The notes under the pieces: model-generated
Database searches by the model: none
What the model was told of the DNA's origin: nothing
Seen by the model: the letters and a program-made list of their open reading frames with translations, nothing else
Part shown: positions 34,294 through 47,315 of the stretch, in pieces
How the letters are laid out: each line of letters opens with the position of its first letter
How positions within the stretch are numbered: the first letter of the stretch is position 1
Source of the DNA: Thalassia testudinum
Taxonomy: Eukaryota > Streptophyta > Magnoliopsida > Alismatales > Hydrocharitaceae
Assembly (NCBI GenBank): GCA_037157565.1
Contig: JAZHRO010000003.1
Span: 39,507,001-39,571,000 of the forward strand
Direction of reading: 5' to 3'
DNA: 64,000 nt
Program-made: the position numbers and the translations under genes

Positions 34294-36739
34294 TGATGCG
34301 TGGTTTTCACTCAACTCAGTAATTAAGTTAATTTTACTTAATTAAGAGTACAAGAAATCACATAGGTTAACTCTAAGTTGTGTCGATTGTGTAGTATAGG
34401 GTCGAATTAACCTAACATTTTAGAAATTTTTACTGGTTGAGTCCAGGTCGTTCACTGGGAGGTATAATAATTTTCTCCAAATTCACCAATTCTCTTTTAT
34501 TTCTCTATAAGTTTAGGAGGTATAACTAGTTTGATTTTAAAAACATGAATTTTGTCAAAATATTTAAACTATAAAGAATATACAAAATTCCATATGCATA
34601 CATATTTACTCAAAATGACCTACTTTACTAACAAGTAAACATGCTAGTTTTTTTTCAATTTTGTTTCATTCCAAGAAATTAAGGCAATTAAAAGTTATCC
34701 TATTAAAACATGCCTTTTTACAATTAAGAACAAAAAGATACTAATGCAAGAAAAATTCATTTATTTTCATTTATCTCTTCAACCTCTCATCTCCTTCTCT
34801 CTTATTTTCTTCTTTCTCCCGAACTCTCTTTCTTCTGTTGTTCCTGCCTTCTTCTCTTCCTGCCTCTTATTCTCTTTCCCTTAGTCTTCTCCTGCCTTCT
34901 CTTCTTCCCTTAGTTTTCTCCTTTGTTCCTTAGTCTCTTTTCCTTAACACTCCTTAGCGCCTGTGCTCCTTCTTTAGCTTTCAGCTTCAACACTTAGCTT
35001 TAACTTAACATCCTTTAGCGGCTTCTCATTTCCTTAAGTCCTTAAACTGAATCAGGTTTTTTTTACTTTTTTAACCAAAATTTATTTTATTTGCTGTGAG
35101 GTCTTTTCTAGGATACACAGCACCCTAAGACTGGGGTGGGTCCAGACCGTACTCGGTCCTTGCCTAATCTCAATTAGGTTCGTTTTGGTTTATTTGTTAA
35201 TCGGTTCACAGTCTTAAGCCACTTCGACTCAACCTGGCCTCCCAGGCCTCTCTCGCCCTCCCAGGGCACAATCTCATTCACATGCCCCCAGGGGTGCACA
35301 CCCGCAAGCATAAGCCCGCACACACACACACATGCAATGCTCAGATCAGATGGAATCGGTAACCGATGCGTCGCGCGCTAACGACTGCAGAGGCCATGAA
35401 ACGAATTACTTTTATCCCCAGGCGTGCACTCATGAACAACCGAGGTGGCACTATCCTACCCCTTCCAGACCCGAATTCAAATGTTCATAACTTTCTACCT
35501 AGAGCTTCAAATTGAGTGATTTCAAGTTTGTTAGAAAGCTCTAAGGGTAATCTACACAATTTCAGGGTCAACTTAATGTTTTAATGATGTTTTCCTTTTC
35601 AATTTGAAAGATGAAATCAGGGGTTCCTACAGGGTTTTTACTAGCCTGGAAGTGAAATTAAGTCAGGAGAGTCCTCAAATGGACTTCTCCTTCTTATTAA
35701 AAGGTCAGTACATGTTTTATAAGTGATTCCGCATCTGTTAGAATAGGTTTTAAGCTTTTAAGACTTTTAGAACCACCAGAGAAGCTCTTCACTTCTCTGA
35801 AACCTATAGAGTTTGATTTTTCAGACATCAGTATGTTCAACGGAGACTTAAAAGTGTTTCTAATCAATTTAGATTAATTCTAAGGGTTATAACCGATCAA
35901 TCTGGGTAGGTTTGAGGTTTAAATTTCATCAAAATACTTCTCCTGTTGGTTTGGGTTCGAAAGTAACCCAAATTAACAGAATCTAAATACTCACACATTC
36001 ATTCATCTGAGTTTACTTTAATTACTTTTAAATCATCAAACAAGTTCTCAGAAATAGTTTTCACACTTCAAAATCTCAATTCGAGCTCAGAACTCCATTT
36101 ACAGACTCATATTTGACTGTGGAAGCACGAAAATTGACTATCTGTTTAAAGCTTCATCCCAAGAAATTAATGCCTCAAATAGAGTCTTCTCATCATCCAG
36201 AACTTATTTAGATCTTTAGGAAGTTGTTCTAACCTTGATTCCTAAGGTTACAGGCTCGCCGCCTGAACTGAAAAAGGTGTGTGTTCGACAGAATTAATGG
36301 AAGTTTGTTATAGTGTTTTAAAGGTTTAAATAGCTTCAGTGCATTGCACTGAGGCTTTTGAGTTCCTTAAATGCTCTTCAGATCTTTCCTAACAAACTTC
36401 TCCAACTCTGCCGAAGTTGGGGAAGATGAAGTCAAATCTATAGCTCTAGTGGTTAAATCCTCAAACAAATATCTTCAAAACAATCAGTGATCCTTATTAT
36501 ACTTTTCTCGAGCTTCTTAGCAAGTTTTAGAGGCCGTAACACAATTTAAGTTCGTCAAAGCTCGCCGGAGCTCCGGTGAGTCCAAAACATGGCAAAAAGT
36601 TTATGCAGATTGATAAAACTAGCCATTTTTGAATCAGAAAGGATCCTGAGGTTGCAAGGAACCTCAGTATCACATTTAATTCCTCATTTATCTCGTTAAA
36701 TGCAACATTTGATAGTGAAATTATTTTCTTAAAAGATTT

Positions 36740-36795
36740 GAGTGGTTAAAGCTCAGGACTTGTTTAACCACTCGATTGAGAGGTTAAAACAAGTC
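36740..36795 (-). other. Overlapping stem-loop segment in the C LTR
   Basis: Three complementary segments: GAGTGGTTAAA (36740-36750), TTTAACCACTC (36763-36773) and GAGAGGTTAAA (36778-36788). The middle one can pair with either neighbour. The second hairpin extends by GACTTG/CAAGTC flanks. Equivalent segments are at 46480-46530 and 50377-50433. Confidence 0.6.
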
Positions 36796-37568
36796 AACAG
36801 GTATTTATATTCATAAATATATATTTAATTTATAGTTTGAATTGTTCCTGAGCCGCCATGGACAGCGAGCTCAGCAGCATAATTAAAATTTGGGCATTTA
36901 ATTTATAGATGATAATAATATGTATTATAATGTCGATTAGGGTTCATTAGTGGTGATAGATGATAAAAGAACCCAATGAAGTTGAAATTATCTCGATTAT
37001 TGTCACCATAGATAGTCAGAAGTCGGTGAAGGTGAGATTTGAATTAGGCATTTAGGAGATTTAACTAAACGATTAAGTGATTTAGAAGTGATCATGGAAG
37101 ATACAGGAAGGTGTACAATGAATTAAAAGACAAGATTGAAGCTCTGGCGGGCTTAAGGAACTCGCCAGAGTTGGAGGAGACGAAACTAAAATCTGAAATT
37201 ACTCTAATCTAACTAACAAAACCAACTAACTAAGCTAGCCTACTCCTACTCCTACTCCTAATCTACTGTTACCTGGACGAAGGGGTCAATAGGGTTCCGC
37301 CGAAGTTTCATAGCGAACGACGAAATCAGAGGGTGGAAGAAAGATCTTTGGCAGGCGGATTTGAGGTGGAGCGGAGGAATCCTTAGGTCGGTGCCTATGT
37401 CAAAGGTGCGGAAGGCCATAGTGGATCTCCTCAGCTGCTTAAGATGGACGGAGGAAGTCGAAAAATGGAATGGGAAGTCAGAGTTTTGGACAAATAACCT
37501 ATCGTAGTCGGCTACAGTGTTAGAAGAGGGAAGGGAGCCAACTTGAGCAAATTCAAAGGTGTGAGGGG

Positions 37569-37578
37569 CTATTTATAG
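37569..37578 (-). promoter_or_regulatory. TATA box of the element C 3' LTR
   Basis: Minus strand reads GCTATAAATAGCCCC, a textbook TATA context, conserved at 47307-47315 (solo LTR) and 51211-51219 (5' LTR). Confidence 0.65.
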
Positions 37579-38341
37579 CAGTTTACGACGAAGGGAGTGG
37601 CGGGGTCTGGCCGAAGAAGGAGCTCGACGAGCTTGACCTCCATCGCCGTCTCTGACGACGATGATGTTATCTCCCACAGAGAAATAGGATTTTCGGTTAA
37701 TCCTGACCAATGGATGAAATGGAGGTGGTAAGTGCAAGCTGCAAGAGCTTGGACAAAGAGGAATGATGTCGGTAGGGCGATGATCGCACGGTGGGGTGAG
37801 TCTCTACCGCCAGCTGTTCATTCGGCTGGAGAAGAAGAAGACGAAGAGGGACTTAGAAGTAATAAAACTTAAGGACCTATGTGAAAAATAAGGACCCGAC
37901 TGTAATGAAAAGTAAGGACTAAAATGTAAACCCAGGTTTTGAAGGTTTATTTCAATTTAGAACTTTTTCAAATTTTTATATATGTTAGTAAATAAGGTAA
38001 ATATTATGTTTACACCTTGAATTTACATTTTTGACCTTTTTAGATTAATTTATTAGATAAAGTAAAATTACTTAAGTTATTATGTACGTAGGTATACATT
38101 ATATTTAAGTTACTTAACTTATTATTTAAGAGAATGATTAATAGGATTTCGAGTCCGATTATTATCTAAATTATTAATAATGTTAATTGAATGATAAAAT
38201 GTCATTTTAAACTTATTTTAAGGTCCTTGACTAAATATCCCTTATTCTATAATTAACCCTTATATATTCATAAGCTTAGCTAATTAACTAGGAAGACTAG
38301 TTAATTAGGGGTAATTAGAGATCATGATGAGTGTCTCATCA

Positions 38342-38378
38342 TACCCCCAAGCCAATGTTTTGCTAGTCCCTAGCAAAA
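38342..38378 (-). other. Polypurine tract and hairpin of element C
   Basis: Minus reads GGCTTGGGGGTA beside the LTR. The perfect hairpin TTTTGCTAG / CTAGCAAAA with loop GGA occupies 38358-38378. Confidence 0.85.
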
Positions 38379-40879
38379 TTAACTAATACTATGATGATTT
38401 AAAGTACTTGGGTTTAAATTATTATAAAAAGGAACTATGTAGAGGAAAGCTTAGGTCAGAATTTTCTAAGTTTAATATAAATGATTAATGTATAGAGCAT
38501 GTGTGAAAATTTTCTTGCTTAGACTTATACTTATAACATTTTCAAAACACACTAAAAATAATTTGTAAATAAATAATTTTATTATGAATTAGAATTCCTC
38601 AAAAATCTCTTAATCTTTGTAACTATTGTTAACTCAAATTAGAATACAAAGTGTTTTAAGAAAAACAAAACTTAAGAATTGAGAATTAAATTTTAACTCA
38701 AAAACTCAAATAGATTTAAGTGAATCCCTTGTTTATGATATTTGACTTTTATCAATATAAGTTTAAGCAAATTAACCAAACACTCATTATTAATCAAACT
38801 TAGAGTAGAAAAACTCTAATTTACTAGCCCACAACACTAAAGATTAACTTCTAGACCTAGGATTCTATCAATTCTTCTCCTTTAGGTCTCAACTTAAAAT
38901 CTTCGAAACCCAATTTCTTAGGCTTCATTGCCCAATACCAAGGTTCAGTAGCTATGATTTTGAAACATCTGTGCTTAGTGAAGAGAATTGTCCTAAAGAC
39001 ATCCAAAGTTGCAAAAATCCAGATCTTAAGACATCACTTTCCAATCCCAATTATTCCAATTGAAGCCTTTGGCTTGGCCTTAATCAGGTTTGGTTGCTTT
39101 CTCCTCACCAGTTTTCTATCCCGATGTCAACACTTTTTGTGTATATCTCTCCGGTGGACCACTGGGTCTCTTACTCCTAATATTTTTCCTCCATTTTTTT
39201 TTCTCTTTTTCTATAGGTTAGAACACCCATTTGTAGCGAGGTGTTCTTTTTATTTGATGGAAGGAAGGGTAGCATCCATTTGTATTGAGATGCTTTTATT
39301 TATTTATGGAAAAACTGCATAAGTACTTATTTTTAACAAGGCACTTAACTGCAGGGTGTTTTATTTATACTTTTCTTTTCTTTTTTTTTCCCCTTCTCAT
39401 TTTTCTTACTATCATTATTCTCCGAATCCTTTTTCTAGGTGAGTGGCACATCCTTCACCCTTTCAAGAACCGCCCCACAGAAATCCTTGGACTAAAGAGG
39501 ATTCAGAATTGATCTCTTAACCTCTGTGTTTTTGCAGTCTTAGATGTCAACAAGACAATTCTATGTGAGTGAGTTTTAGATGTTTAGGTTACTTAGCTCT
39601 CAAACCAGAGCTTGGACAACAAAGCCCTTTACTCTTAATTTCTTCAAATTTTTAGTTTCCTCCTATAGGATCCGTCAAGACAAAATTAACCAAGTCTAGT
39701 TATTTATCTCTAGCTTGTAAGTTTTGTAAACTAAGATTCTATCAACTCTCTATTTAATTTACTCTAAATATCTGGCCTTTTTACTAAACTTTTATGATAA
39801 AATCAAAATTTCAAAAAGCAGAAGATTACTTAATCTAATTGATTAAAAAGTTGTAATTCAATTTCAAATCTTAAGTTTAAAATCATAACACACTTAATTT
39901 CTTAATTCAAGTTAAGCATAGAAAAATAAATCTTTAAAGATTTAAAAGATTCCTAAATTCAAATAAAATATTATTTTAAAAATTTTAAACATAAAAGTGT
40001 GCTTTTACAAAATGTTTAAAGTAAAAATCTAATTATGAATTGAATGCTCTTAAATACTTATATATTCTATATACATTTTAAACTTATGACCTAAAAGAAA
40101 ATTAAGCTCTTAATTATAATATATATACATGCTTCTTCTTTTCTTCTTTATTAAAAATGAATATTCCCCTTTTATTATTTTTATGAATTTTCTTTTAAAT
40201 TTTTGTATTTGTATATTTTTATTTTTATGCATAAAATTTTTAAATTTTTATATAAAAATTTTTAAAAATTTTCAAATTATTTTGAAATTTTTTATTTTTC
40301 TAAAATTTGTATCATTTTTAGATTTCCTATTTTTTTAAATTTCGTGGATATTTAATTTTTATGTGTTTTTATTTTTTAACACACTTAAAGTGAAAATTTC
40401 ACTTCAACACCCCCCAAGCCAAAATTTTACAATGTCTTCATTGTAAGAAGGGTGAAAAAAATATGAAGTGAAATTTCAAAAGTAAATGTATAAGAAAATC
40501 AAAAAGGATAAAAATAGGAAAGAGATACGTGTAAGTGCTAAGTTTTACGCCTTTAGCTAGGCTTAAACCCTAGTAAAGAACTCCTAAAAAGAATAGGTAT
40601 ACGGTAAAAATAGAGTTATGAAAGAATTAGATCAAAAAATTAGAAAATAGATTAAACCACCCGATCAAAACTCGTCTTGAAATTGCCTAGAATAAATCTC
40701 ACTGACCCTAGAATCAGATTCTCGTGAAAATCTGAGAAAGATTAGAGTGAATCTTCTGAAGAATAGATCTGATTTAGGTTGAGATGTATAACGTTCAAGA
40801 TTAAGGCAATTTAAAAAAAATATGATTCCACCAAGTTTAGAAGATCAGCAAAATCAGTTTTGATTCTCAATAATAGGTA
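38379..40879 (-). other. Non-coding AT-rich region replacing pol in element C
   Basis: 2.5 kb with no reading frame that matches retrotransposon proteins or anything I recognise. It contains T-rich tracts (39185-39210, 39360-39420, 40130-40380), A-rich in element sense. Short frames such as 40129-40338 are low-complexity Phe/Ile/Leu artefacts. Confidence 0.65.
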
Positions 40880-42779
40880 GGTCATTTCAGCACAAAATAG
40901 GTTGCTGATGAGGGTTTGATGGGTTATTTTCAGGTAGTACAGAGGACGGGTCATGGTTAGAATCAAAGGCTTGATTAATGAAATGGACTTGGCCTTGGTT
41001 TTGCCTAGGATTTGGCAGAATCCTAGGAGTTAGAATTGGCTGAGATGGAAGAGTACCTGGCTGACGAGACTCAGCCAAAAGTGTGATCTGATTTCATAAA
41101 TTAGCCAATTCTACCTTACATTGCCTATGGATCTCAGCGAGAGCTTCAGCATTTTGTCGTTGATTCTCTGACACAACTCTGAAAATCTGGTCTAGCTGTG
41201 TATCTCTATTTGGCCTAGAGTACTTCTACATACTCAACGGGCTAGGCCTTAAATTTGATTGCTGAGGGGGCAAAGGAGGTGGTTTAAAATGGGTCTGATT
41301 TGGATATGATGGTCTTTGATTTTGATTTGGATCAGCCCAAGAAAAATTTGGGTGGCTTCTCCATCGAGGACTATAGGAATTTGAATAAGGGTTTGGTCTT
41401 GGAAGATTTTCCTGGATGGCATGTAAACATAAAAGATATGGCATGCTTTCTGCAATAGTTAAGGGTAGGGAAAAGGGTAGGTAAGATTGTGGGACAAAGG
41501 TCCCTCCTTCGGTTGGTGAAGGAGTAGATAGAAAACCCAAGGGAGATGATCGCTAGAATCCAGATTATTGACAAATTCCCTCCCCGCGGGAATTTGTGAA
41601 ACTGGTAAATATGCTGGATTCGTAGCAAGTAGAGGCGTAAGAGTCTTCATTGTGTTTCTAACCTCGTCGAGATGCTTTGCTATGATATCTACTTTTTCTA
41701 ATTTTTCTGCAGTAATCTCTAAATCCTATGAATTGGATGGATTACTGATCTCGTGAATGCCCTTATGCTGATTTTTATGATTCATATTCGCTTCCCACAA
41801 AAATTGTGACATTGATGTATTGTTGATCGAGTTTTCTGCCATCCCTTCAAATAATTCTGAAGCAGATTCTGCATCATGATTTAGAAAATTCCCTCCATAA
41901 GAGGCATCATCTCGATTGCGAATGCCCTCTTGTAAACCATAATAAAAGATATGCATGAGTTGCCAACGAGGGATGTCATGATGTGGGCATTTCCTTTGCA
42001 ATTCATGAAAATGTTCCCACGCTTCATGAATTCGTTCTCCTTGATTTTGATTGAAAGTAGTAATAGCTCGCCTTAAAGCATTGGTTTGACAAATTGGAAA
42101 GAATTTCTTCAAAAATGCGGATTCAAGTTCAGCCCAAGTTGAGATTGGTCTTGCTATAGTTCTATACCAATAAGCTGCTTTATCTTTAAGGCTAAAAGAG
42201 AACATTTTCATTAGTAGGATTTCCCTATTTTGATTTTGAGGACCAAGAGTTTGAGATCAATTTTTAAGATCTTCAATGTGTTGAAATGGATCCTCGAATG
42301 CAAATCCGTGAATGTGGGGGATTAAACCTATAATGTTTGGCTTTAATTCTGGATCATTTTCCCCAATAGGAATCCTAACATTATGCTCTACTTATGCATT
42401 AGATGGGTTATAATAATCTCTAAGTAGAGGCCTTGGATGATTGATCGGTAAATCAAGATTTTCAAAACCTGCCTCAGGTCGAGGTGAAGAACGGGTTTGA
42501 AGAGTCTGTAAATTATTTAAGGCTGCTGTTAATAAATTGATTTGTCTTGTTTGCTCTAGCATCCTAAGGTTCTAGTTTAGGAGCGCCTCATGATCAACAA
42601 AAGGTGGCATCTCCCCCTGACCAAAAGAAGAAGGGATCTCGGGATTAAGATTCTGCATTGGATTCATAGAAGTAGATGGATTAGACAGGAAAACCATTGG
42701 TTACTTATCTGCAGTCGACCTAGGATCACCTGTCAACGGTGGTGCAAGAGGCGGATGCAAGGATCGCCTCTCGTCCATA
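40880..42779 (-). pseudogene. Gag remnant (element C)
   Basis: The probable start at 42779 (MDERRSLHPP) is followed by stops near 42705, 42555, 42395 and 42255 and an N-terminal segment with ENDPELKPNIIGLIPHI (about 42355-42305). The core is open from 42211 to 41726: FSLKDKAAYWYRTIARP, FLKKFFPICQTNALRRAITTF, HEAWEHFHELQRKCPHHDIP, FYYGLQEG and GGNFLNHDAESA, the Athila gag core. The Pro/Asn/Gln-rich tail (NSYSPRWRSHPNFSWADPNQ near 41380-41320) and SRQPGTLPSQPILTP (about 41070) follow, with frame changes. It should have been the only protein of this element. Confidence 0.85.
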
Positions 42780-43738
42780 AACGAAAAATAATGTGCAAAG
42801 GCACACGCACACCACCGATATGAAAATAGCAGCATAAAAAACCCGCAAAACAGTGCAAAAGATGTGGGCTTTGCTCTTCTTTCAAAGGAAAGAAGAAATT
42901 CCTAAGATACGCAAAGTAATTTGACGTAAACAAATAGAGTAACAGTATCAAAATACGCGTCCTAATTCATATCTATGCAGGTGTGTACCTTAAAGCTCAA
43001 AGGTCTAAGGTCTAGGATCGAGACCGCTCACTACTGGCTCCTTGGGGCTCTAGTAGTGAGACAGCCTTGTTGATCTTCAGCTAAAGCCCTAAGAGGTGCA
43101 AAGAGGAGTGATAGAAAAATAGACTCGTGTGACACTAGTGATCGCGCTGTGTGCGCGATAGCATGCAACAGACGATAGCTATATAAAAACCCGCTTGCAT
43201 TCTGCAAATAGATTTAAGTCACCAATTTTACTTCTTGTTTTTACTTAAACTTTTTTCAAAAATACATCAATTAAACTACAATGGCTGCTTTTTATATCTT
43301 TTCAAACAAAAATTATGTGGTCTTTTTAATTCTTAAAGGACAGGGATCTATGTGGGTTTTCTCATGTTTTCCCACTGATGCGAGAAAAACAGTTTAAAAA
43401 TTTCCCGAGTCAGATCGCTCTTAATATTAGTAGGAAATATGCACTCCTAAGAGTGTATGCCTATGTTTATGCTGTTGCTAGTCAGAAAAGATGTATTTTT
43501 TTATTTTTTAAATGCAACAAACAAAAGATTAAGAAATACTTACAAAAATGAAAACAGTAACACTGATTCCTACCTTCTCCTGAGATTACCCGCAGAGGTA
43601 AACTTGAAAAGAAAACAAAAAATAAAACAAAAACAAAGCAAAAACAAAACACAACACACTAATTAGAACTAAAGTTAGTAAAAAAAAATTTACAAAATAC
43701 CTCCAATTTAAATAATTAATCTTTTAAATTTTAGTGAG
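42780..43738 (-). other. 5' leader of element C
   Basis: Between PBS and gag; no supported gene. An A-rich stretch at 43600-43700 and a short frame 43457-43666 are not considered coding. Confidence 0.55.
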
Positions 43739-43751
43739 TCAAAATATTACC

Positions 43752-43769
43752 TCCCCAGCAATAGCGCCA
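43752..43769 (-). other. Second, inner PBS-like site of element C
   Basis: Minus reads TGGCGCTATTGCTGGGGA, a slightly decayed tRNA-Asp site, inside a duplicated segment of about 45 bases (43735-43780 against 43821-43866). Confidence 0.65.
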
Positions 43770-43838
43770 TTAAAATGATTGTTAGACGAAGCAATGCTAG
43801 GGAATATTTTGATGAGTGGAGTGAGTAAAAATATTTCC

Positions 43839-43856
43839 TCCCCGGCAACGGTGCCA
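43839..43856 (-). other. Primer binding site of element C (tRNA-Asp type)
   Basis: Minus reads TGGCACCGTTGCCGGGGA, six bases from the 5' LTR end (43863). It is better preserved than the inner copy and correctly spaced. Confidence 0.88.
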
Positions 43857-43862
43857 TTAAAT

Positions 43863-44010
43863 TGATGTGTGGTTTTCACTCAACTCAGTAATTAAGTTAA
43901 TTTTACTTAATTAAGAGTAGAAGAAATCACTTAGGTTAACTCGAAGTTGTGTCGATTGTGTGGTTTAGGGTCGAATTAACCTAACATTTTAGAAATTTTT
44001 ACTGGTTGAG
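43863..44010 (-). repeat. 5' LTR of element C, part 1
   Basis: The first 148 bases of the right LTR (TGATGTGTGG ...), ending in the target duplication TTGAG (44006-44010). It continues at 48084. Confidence 0.88.
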
Positions 44011-46479
44011 TGATAGGTGGTTTTCACTCAACTCAATAATTAAGTTAATTTCACTTAATTAAGAGTAGAAGAAATCACTTAGGTTAACTCAAAGTTGTGT
44101 CAATTGTGTAGTATAGGGTTGAATTAACCTAATATTTTAGAAATTTTTACTGGTTGAGTCCATGTCGTTCACTGGGAGGGATAATAATTTTTTCTCCAAA
44201 TTCACAAATTTTTCTTTTATCTCTTTAAGTTTAGGAGGTAAAACTAGTTTTACTTTTCAAAACATGAATTTTGTCAAATATTTAAACTATGAAGAACATA
44301 CAAAATTCCATATGCAAACATATTTACCCAAATTGTTGGACTTTATTAACAAGTAAACATGCTAATTTTTCATAATTTTATTTCATTCTACGAAATTAAG
44401 GCAAAAAGTTATCTAATTAAAGCATGCATTTTACAATTGAGAACAAAAAGATACTCAAGCAAAGGGAAAATTCATTTATCTCTTCATCTCTCTACAACCT
44501 CTAATCTTCTTCTTTCTTTTCTTGTTTCTTCTCTATCTTATTTTCTTCTCTGTTGAGCTCTCTTTTATTTTCTTCTTATGTTGTTCTTGCCTTCTTACCT
44601 TCCTTTAGTTTTTCTTTAACACTTTAATCTTCTCCTACCTTCTCTTCTTCCCTTAGTTTTCCTCCTTTGTTAGTTTTTTTTCTTAACACTTCTTAACATC
44701 CGCACTCATTTCTTCCTTAGCCTTTGCATCCTTCAGCACTTAGCTTTCTTCAGCAGCTTCCCTTTCCTTAAGATTTCAGCTGAATCGGGTTTTTCTTTAC
44801 CTTTTAAACCAAAAGTTTTCGTATTTGCAGCGAGGTCCTTTCGAGGATACACACCACCCTGAGACCAGGGTGGGACTAGACCCTACTCGGTCCTCGCCTA
44901 ATCTTGGTTAGGTTTGTTTCAGTTTATTTCTCAATCAGTTCATAGTCTTGAGCCGCATCGGCTCAACCTGGCCTCCCAGGCCAAACTCTCACCCTCCCAG
45001 GGCACACATTCACATACGCATGCACTCCCCCAAGGGCGCACACACCCGCAGGCTAATGCCCACACTCAGAACAATGCTCAGATCATATCAGGATCAGAAC
45101 TGGTGCGTCGAGCGCTGACAACTGCATAGCCATAGGAACAAAAAAGTTTTATACCCAGGCACACGCTCGTGGATATCCGAGGTGGGACAAACGTTCCCCT
45201 TCTAGACTCGAATTCAATCGATTATAACTTTTTGCCTAGAGCTCCAAATTGGATGATTTAAAGTTCGCTGGAAAGCTCTAAGGGTAATCTATTCAATTTT
45301 AAGGTCAATTTAATGTTTTAATGATGTTTTGTTCTTCAATTTAAGGGATGAAATCAGGGGTTTCTACTGGTTTTATAACAAGCTTGGAAAGTGTTTTAAC
45401 TCAAGGAAGTCCTCAGATGGACTTCTCTCAACTATTTAAAGGTCAATATATATTATATAAGCAATTCTGCTTCTGTTAGAGTGGATTTTAAGTTCTTAAA
45501 ACCTACAGAACCTGCAGAGAAGCTTTTCTCTTCTCTGAAAACTTCAGAGATTAATTTTCAGACATCAATTTGTGCAACAGACACATTAAAGTGTTCCCAA
45601 TCTATTTAGATTAATTCTAAGGGTTATAGCTAATCAATTTGGGCAGGTTTTAGATTTGAATTTCAACAGAATAGTGCTTCTGTTGGTTTGGGTTCGAGAG
45701 TAACCCAAATTAGCAGGAACAAAATCTTCACTAAAAACATCATTTGAGCTTACTTAAATTGATTTCAGATCATCAAATAAGATTCCAGAAACAACTTCCA
45801 CATCTCAATTCCTCAATTTAAGCTTAGAACACCATTATCAGACTCAGGTTTGACTATAGAAGCTCGAAAATTGACTTTTTGTTTAAAGCTTCTCCCTAAG
45901 AAATTAATACATCAATCAGAGTCTCTTCATCATCTGGAACTCACTTAGATCTTCGGATTTGAGTTTCAACCTTAATTCCTAGGGATTCAGGCTCGCCGCC
46001 TGAATGAAAATAAGTGTTTGTTCGACAGAGTTATTCAGAGATAGTTACAGTGTTTTAAGGACTTAAATAGCTTCAGTGCTTCGCACTGAAGCTTCTGAGC
46101 TCCTTAAGTGTTTCTTAAATCTCATATAACAGTTTTCTCCAACTCACCGGAGTTGGGGAAGATGAAGTTATATCTTTGGCTCCAGTGATTGAAACCTCAA
46201 GTAAATTTCTTAAAAATGATCAGTAATCCTTATTTTATTAGTCTGGAGCTTCACAGCAAGTTTAAGAGGCTGCAACTCAACTTTGACTCGCCGAAGTTTG
46301 ACGGAGCTCCAGTGAGTCCAGAAAATATAAAATGTTTGTATAGATTGACAAAATTAAATATTTTTAATCCAAAAATGATTCTAAGGTTTCAAGGAGCCTC
46401 TTTATCACATTAAATTCCTCATTTGTTCATTGAAATAAATGTTTTGACAGTAAGTTTGTTTCTTAAAAGATTTAATTGG

Positions 46480-46530
46480 TTTAAGCTCAGGACTTGATTT
46501 AACTACTCGATTGAGATGTTAAATCAAGTC
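46480..46530 (-). other. Stem-loop segment in the solo LTR
   Basis: GACTTGATTTAAC (46491-46503) pairs with GTTAAATCAAGTC (46518-46530) around CTCGATTGAG. The alternative upstream partner present in the other two LTRs is mutated here. Confidence 0.55.
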
Positions 46531-47306
46531 AATAGATGTTATTAATCATAAATTTATATTTAATTTATATTTTGAAATGTTCCTGAGCTGCCATGGATAG
46601 CGAGCTTAGGAACTTAAATTAAATTTGGGCATTTAATTATAGATGACAGTAATAGGTAATATAATGTCGATTAGGGTTCATTAGTGATGATAGGTATGAA
46701 AGAACCCAATGAAGGTGGAATTAGGTCGACTTCTGTCACCATGGATAGTGAAGATGTCAGTGGGGGTGAGATTTGAATTAAGCATTTAGTTGATCTAATT
46801 AAACTATTTAGTGATTTAGAAGTGAACATGGAAGATAAAAGAAGGTGTACAACGAGTTAAAAGAGAAAATTAAGATCTCTGGCGAGCTCAAGGAACTTGT
46901 CGGAGTTGTAAGAGATGAAGCTAAATTCTACAATTACTCTAACCTAACTAACTAAACTAACTAACTAAGCTAGCCTACTCCTACTCCTACTCCTAGTCTA
47001 CTGTTACCTGGACGAAGGGGTCAATAGGGTTCCGCCGAAGTCTCATGGCGGACTACGAAATCAGAGGGTTGAAGAAAGAGCTCCGGAGGGCGAATGTGAG
47101 GTGGAGTGGAGGAATCCTAGGGTTAGCGCCTTTGTCAGAGGTGCGAAAGACCACGACGAATTTCCTCGGCTGCTTAAGATGGACGGAGGAAGTCATAAGA
47201 TTGAATGGGGGTTCGCCGGAGGTTTGGAAGAATAGCCTATCGAAGTCGGCTATGGTGTTAGAAGAGGGAAGGGAGCCAACTTGCTAAAATTAGAGGTGTG
47301 AGGGGG

Positions 47307-47315
47307 TATTTATAG
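47307..47315 (-). promoter_or_regulatory. TATA box of the solo C-family LTR
   Basis: Minus strand reads CTATAAATACCCCC. Confidence 0.55.

Larger units (their letters stand above)
34294..38341 (-). repeat. 3' LTR of element C
   Basis: 4048 bases, TGATGCGTGG ... CTCATCA on plus. It closely matches the interrupted right LTR (about 4044 bases without the insertion). The minus-strand TATA box at 37569-37578 would leave U3 about 765 bases long and R plus U5 over 3 kb. It contains conserved hairpins (36332-36356; 36740-36795). No conserved coding frame. Confidence 0.92.

Noticed and set aside
40129..40338. Phe/Ile-rich short frame suggesting a transmembrane protein
   Set aside because: T-rich simple sequence; no start context or conservation.
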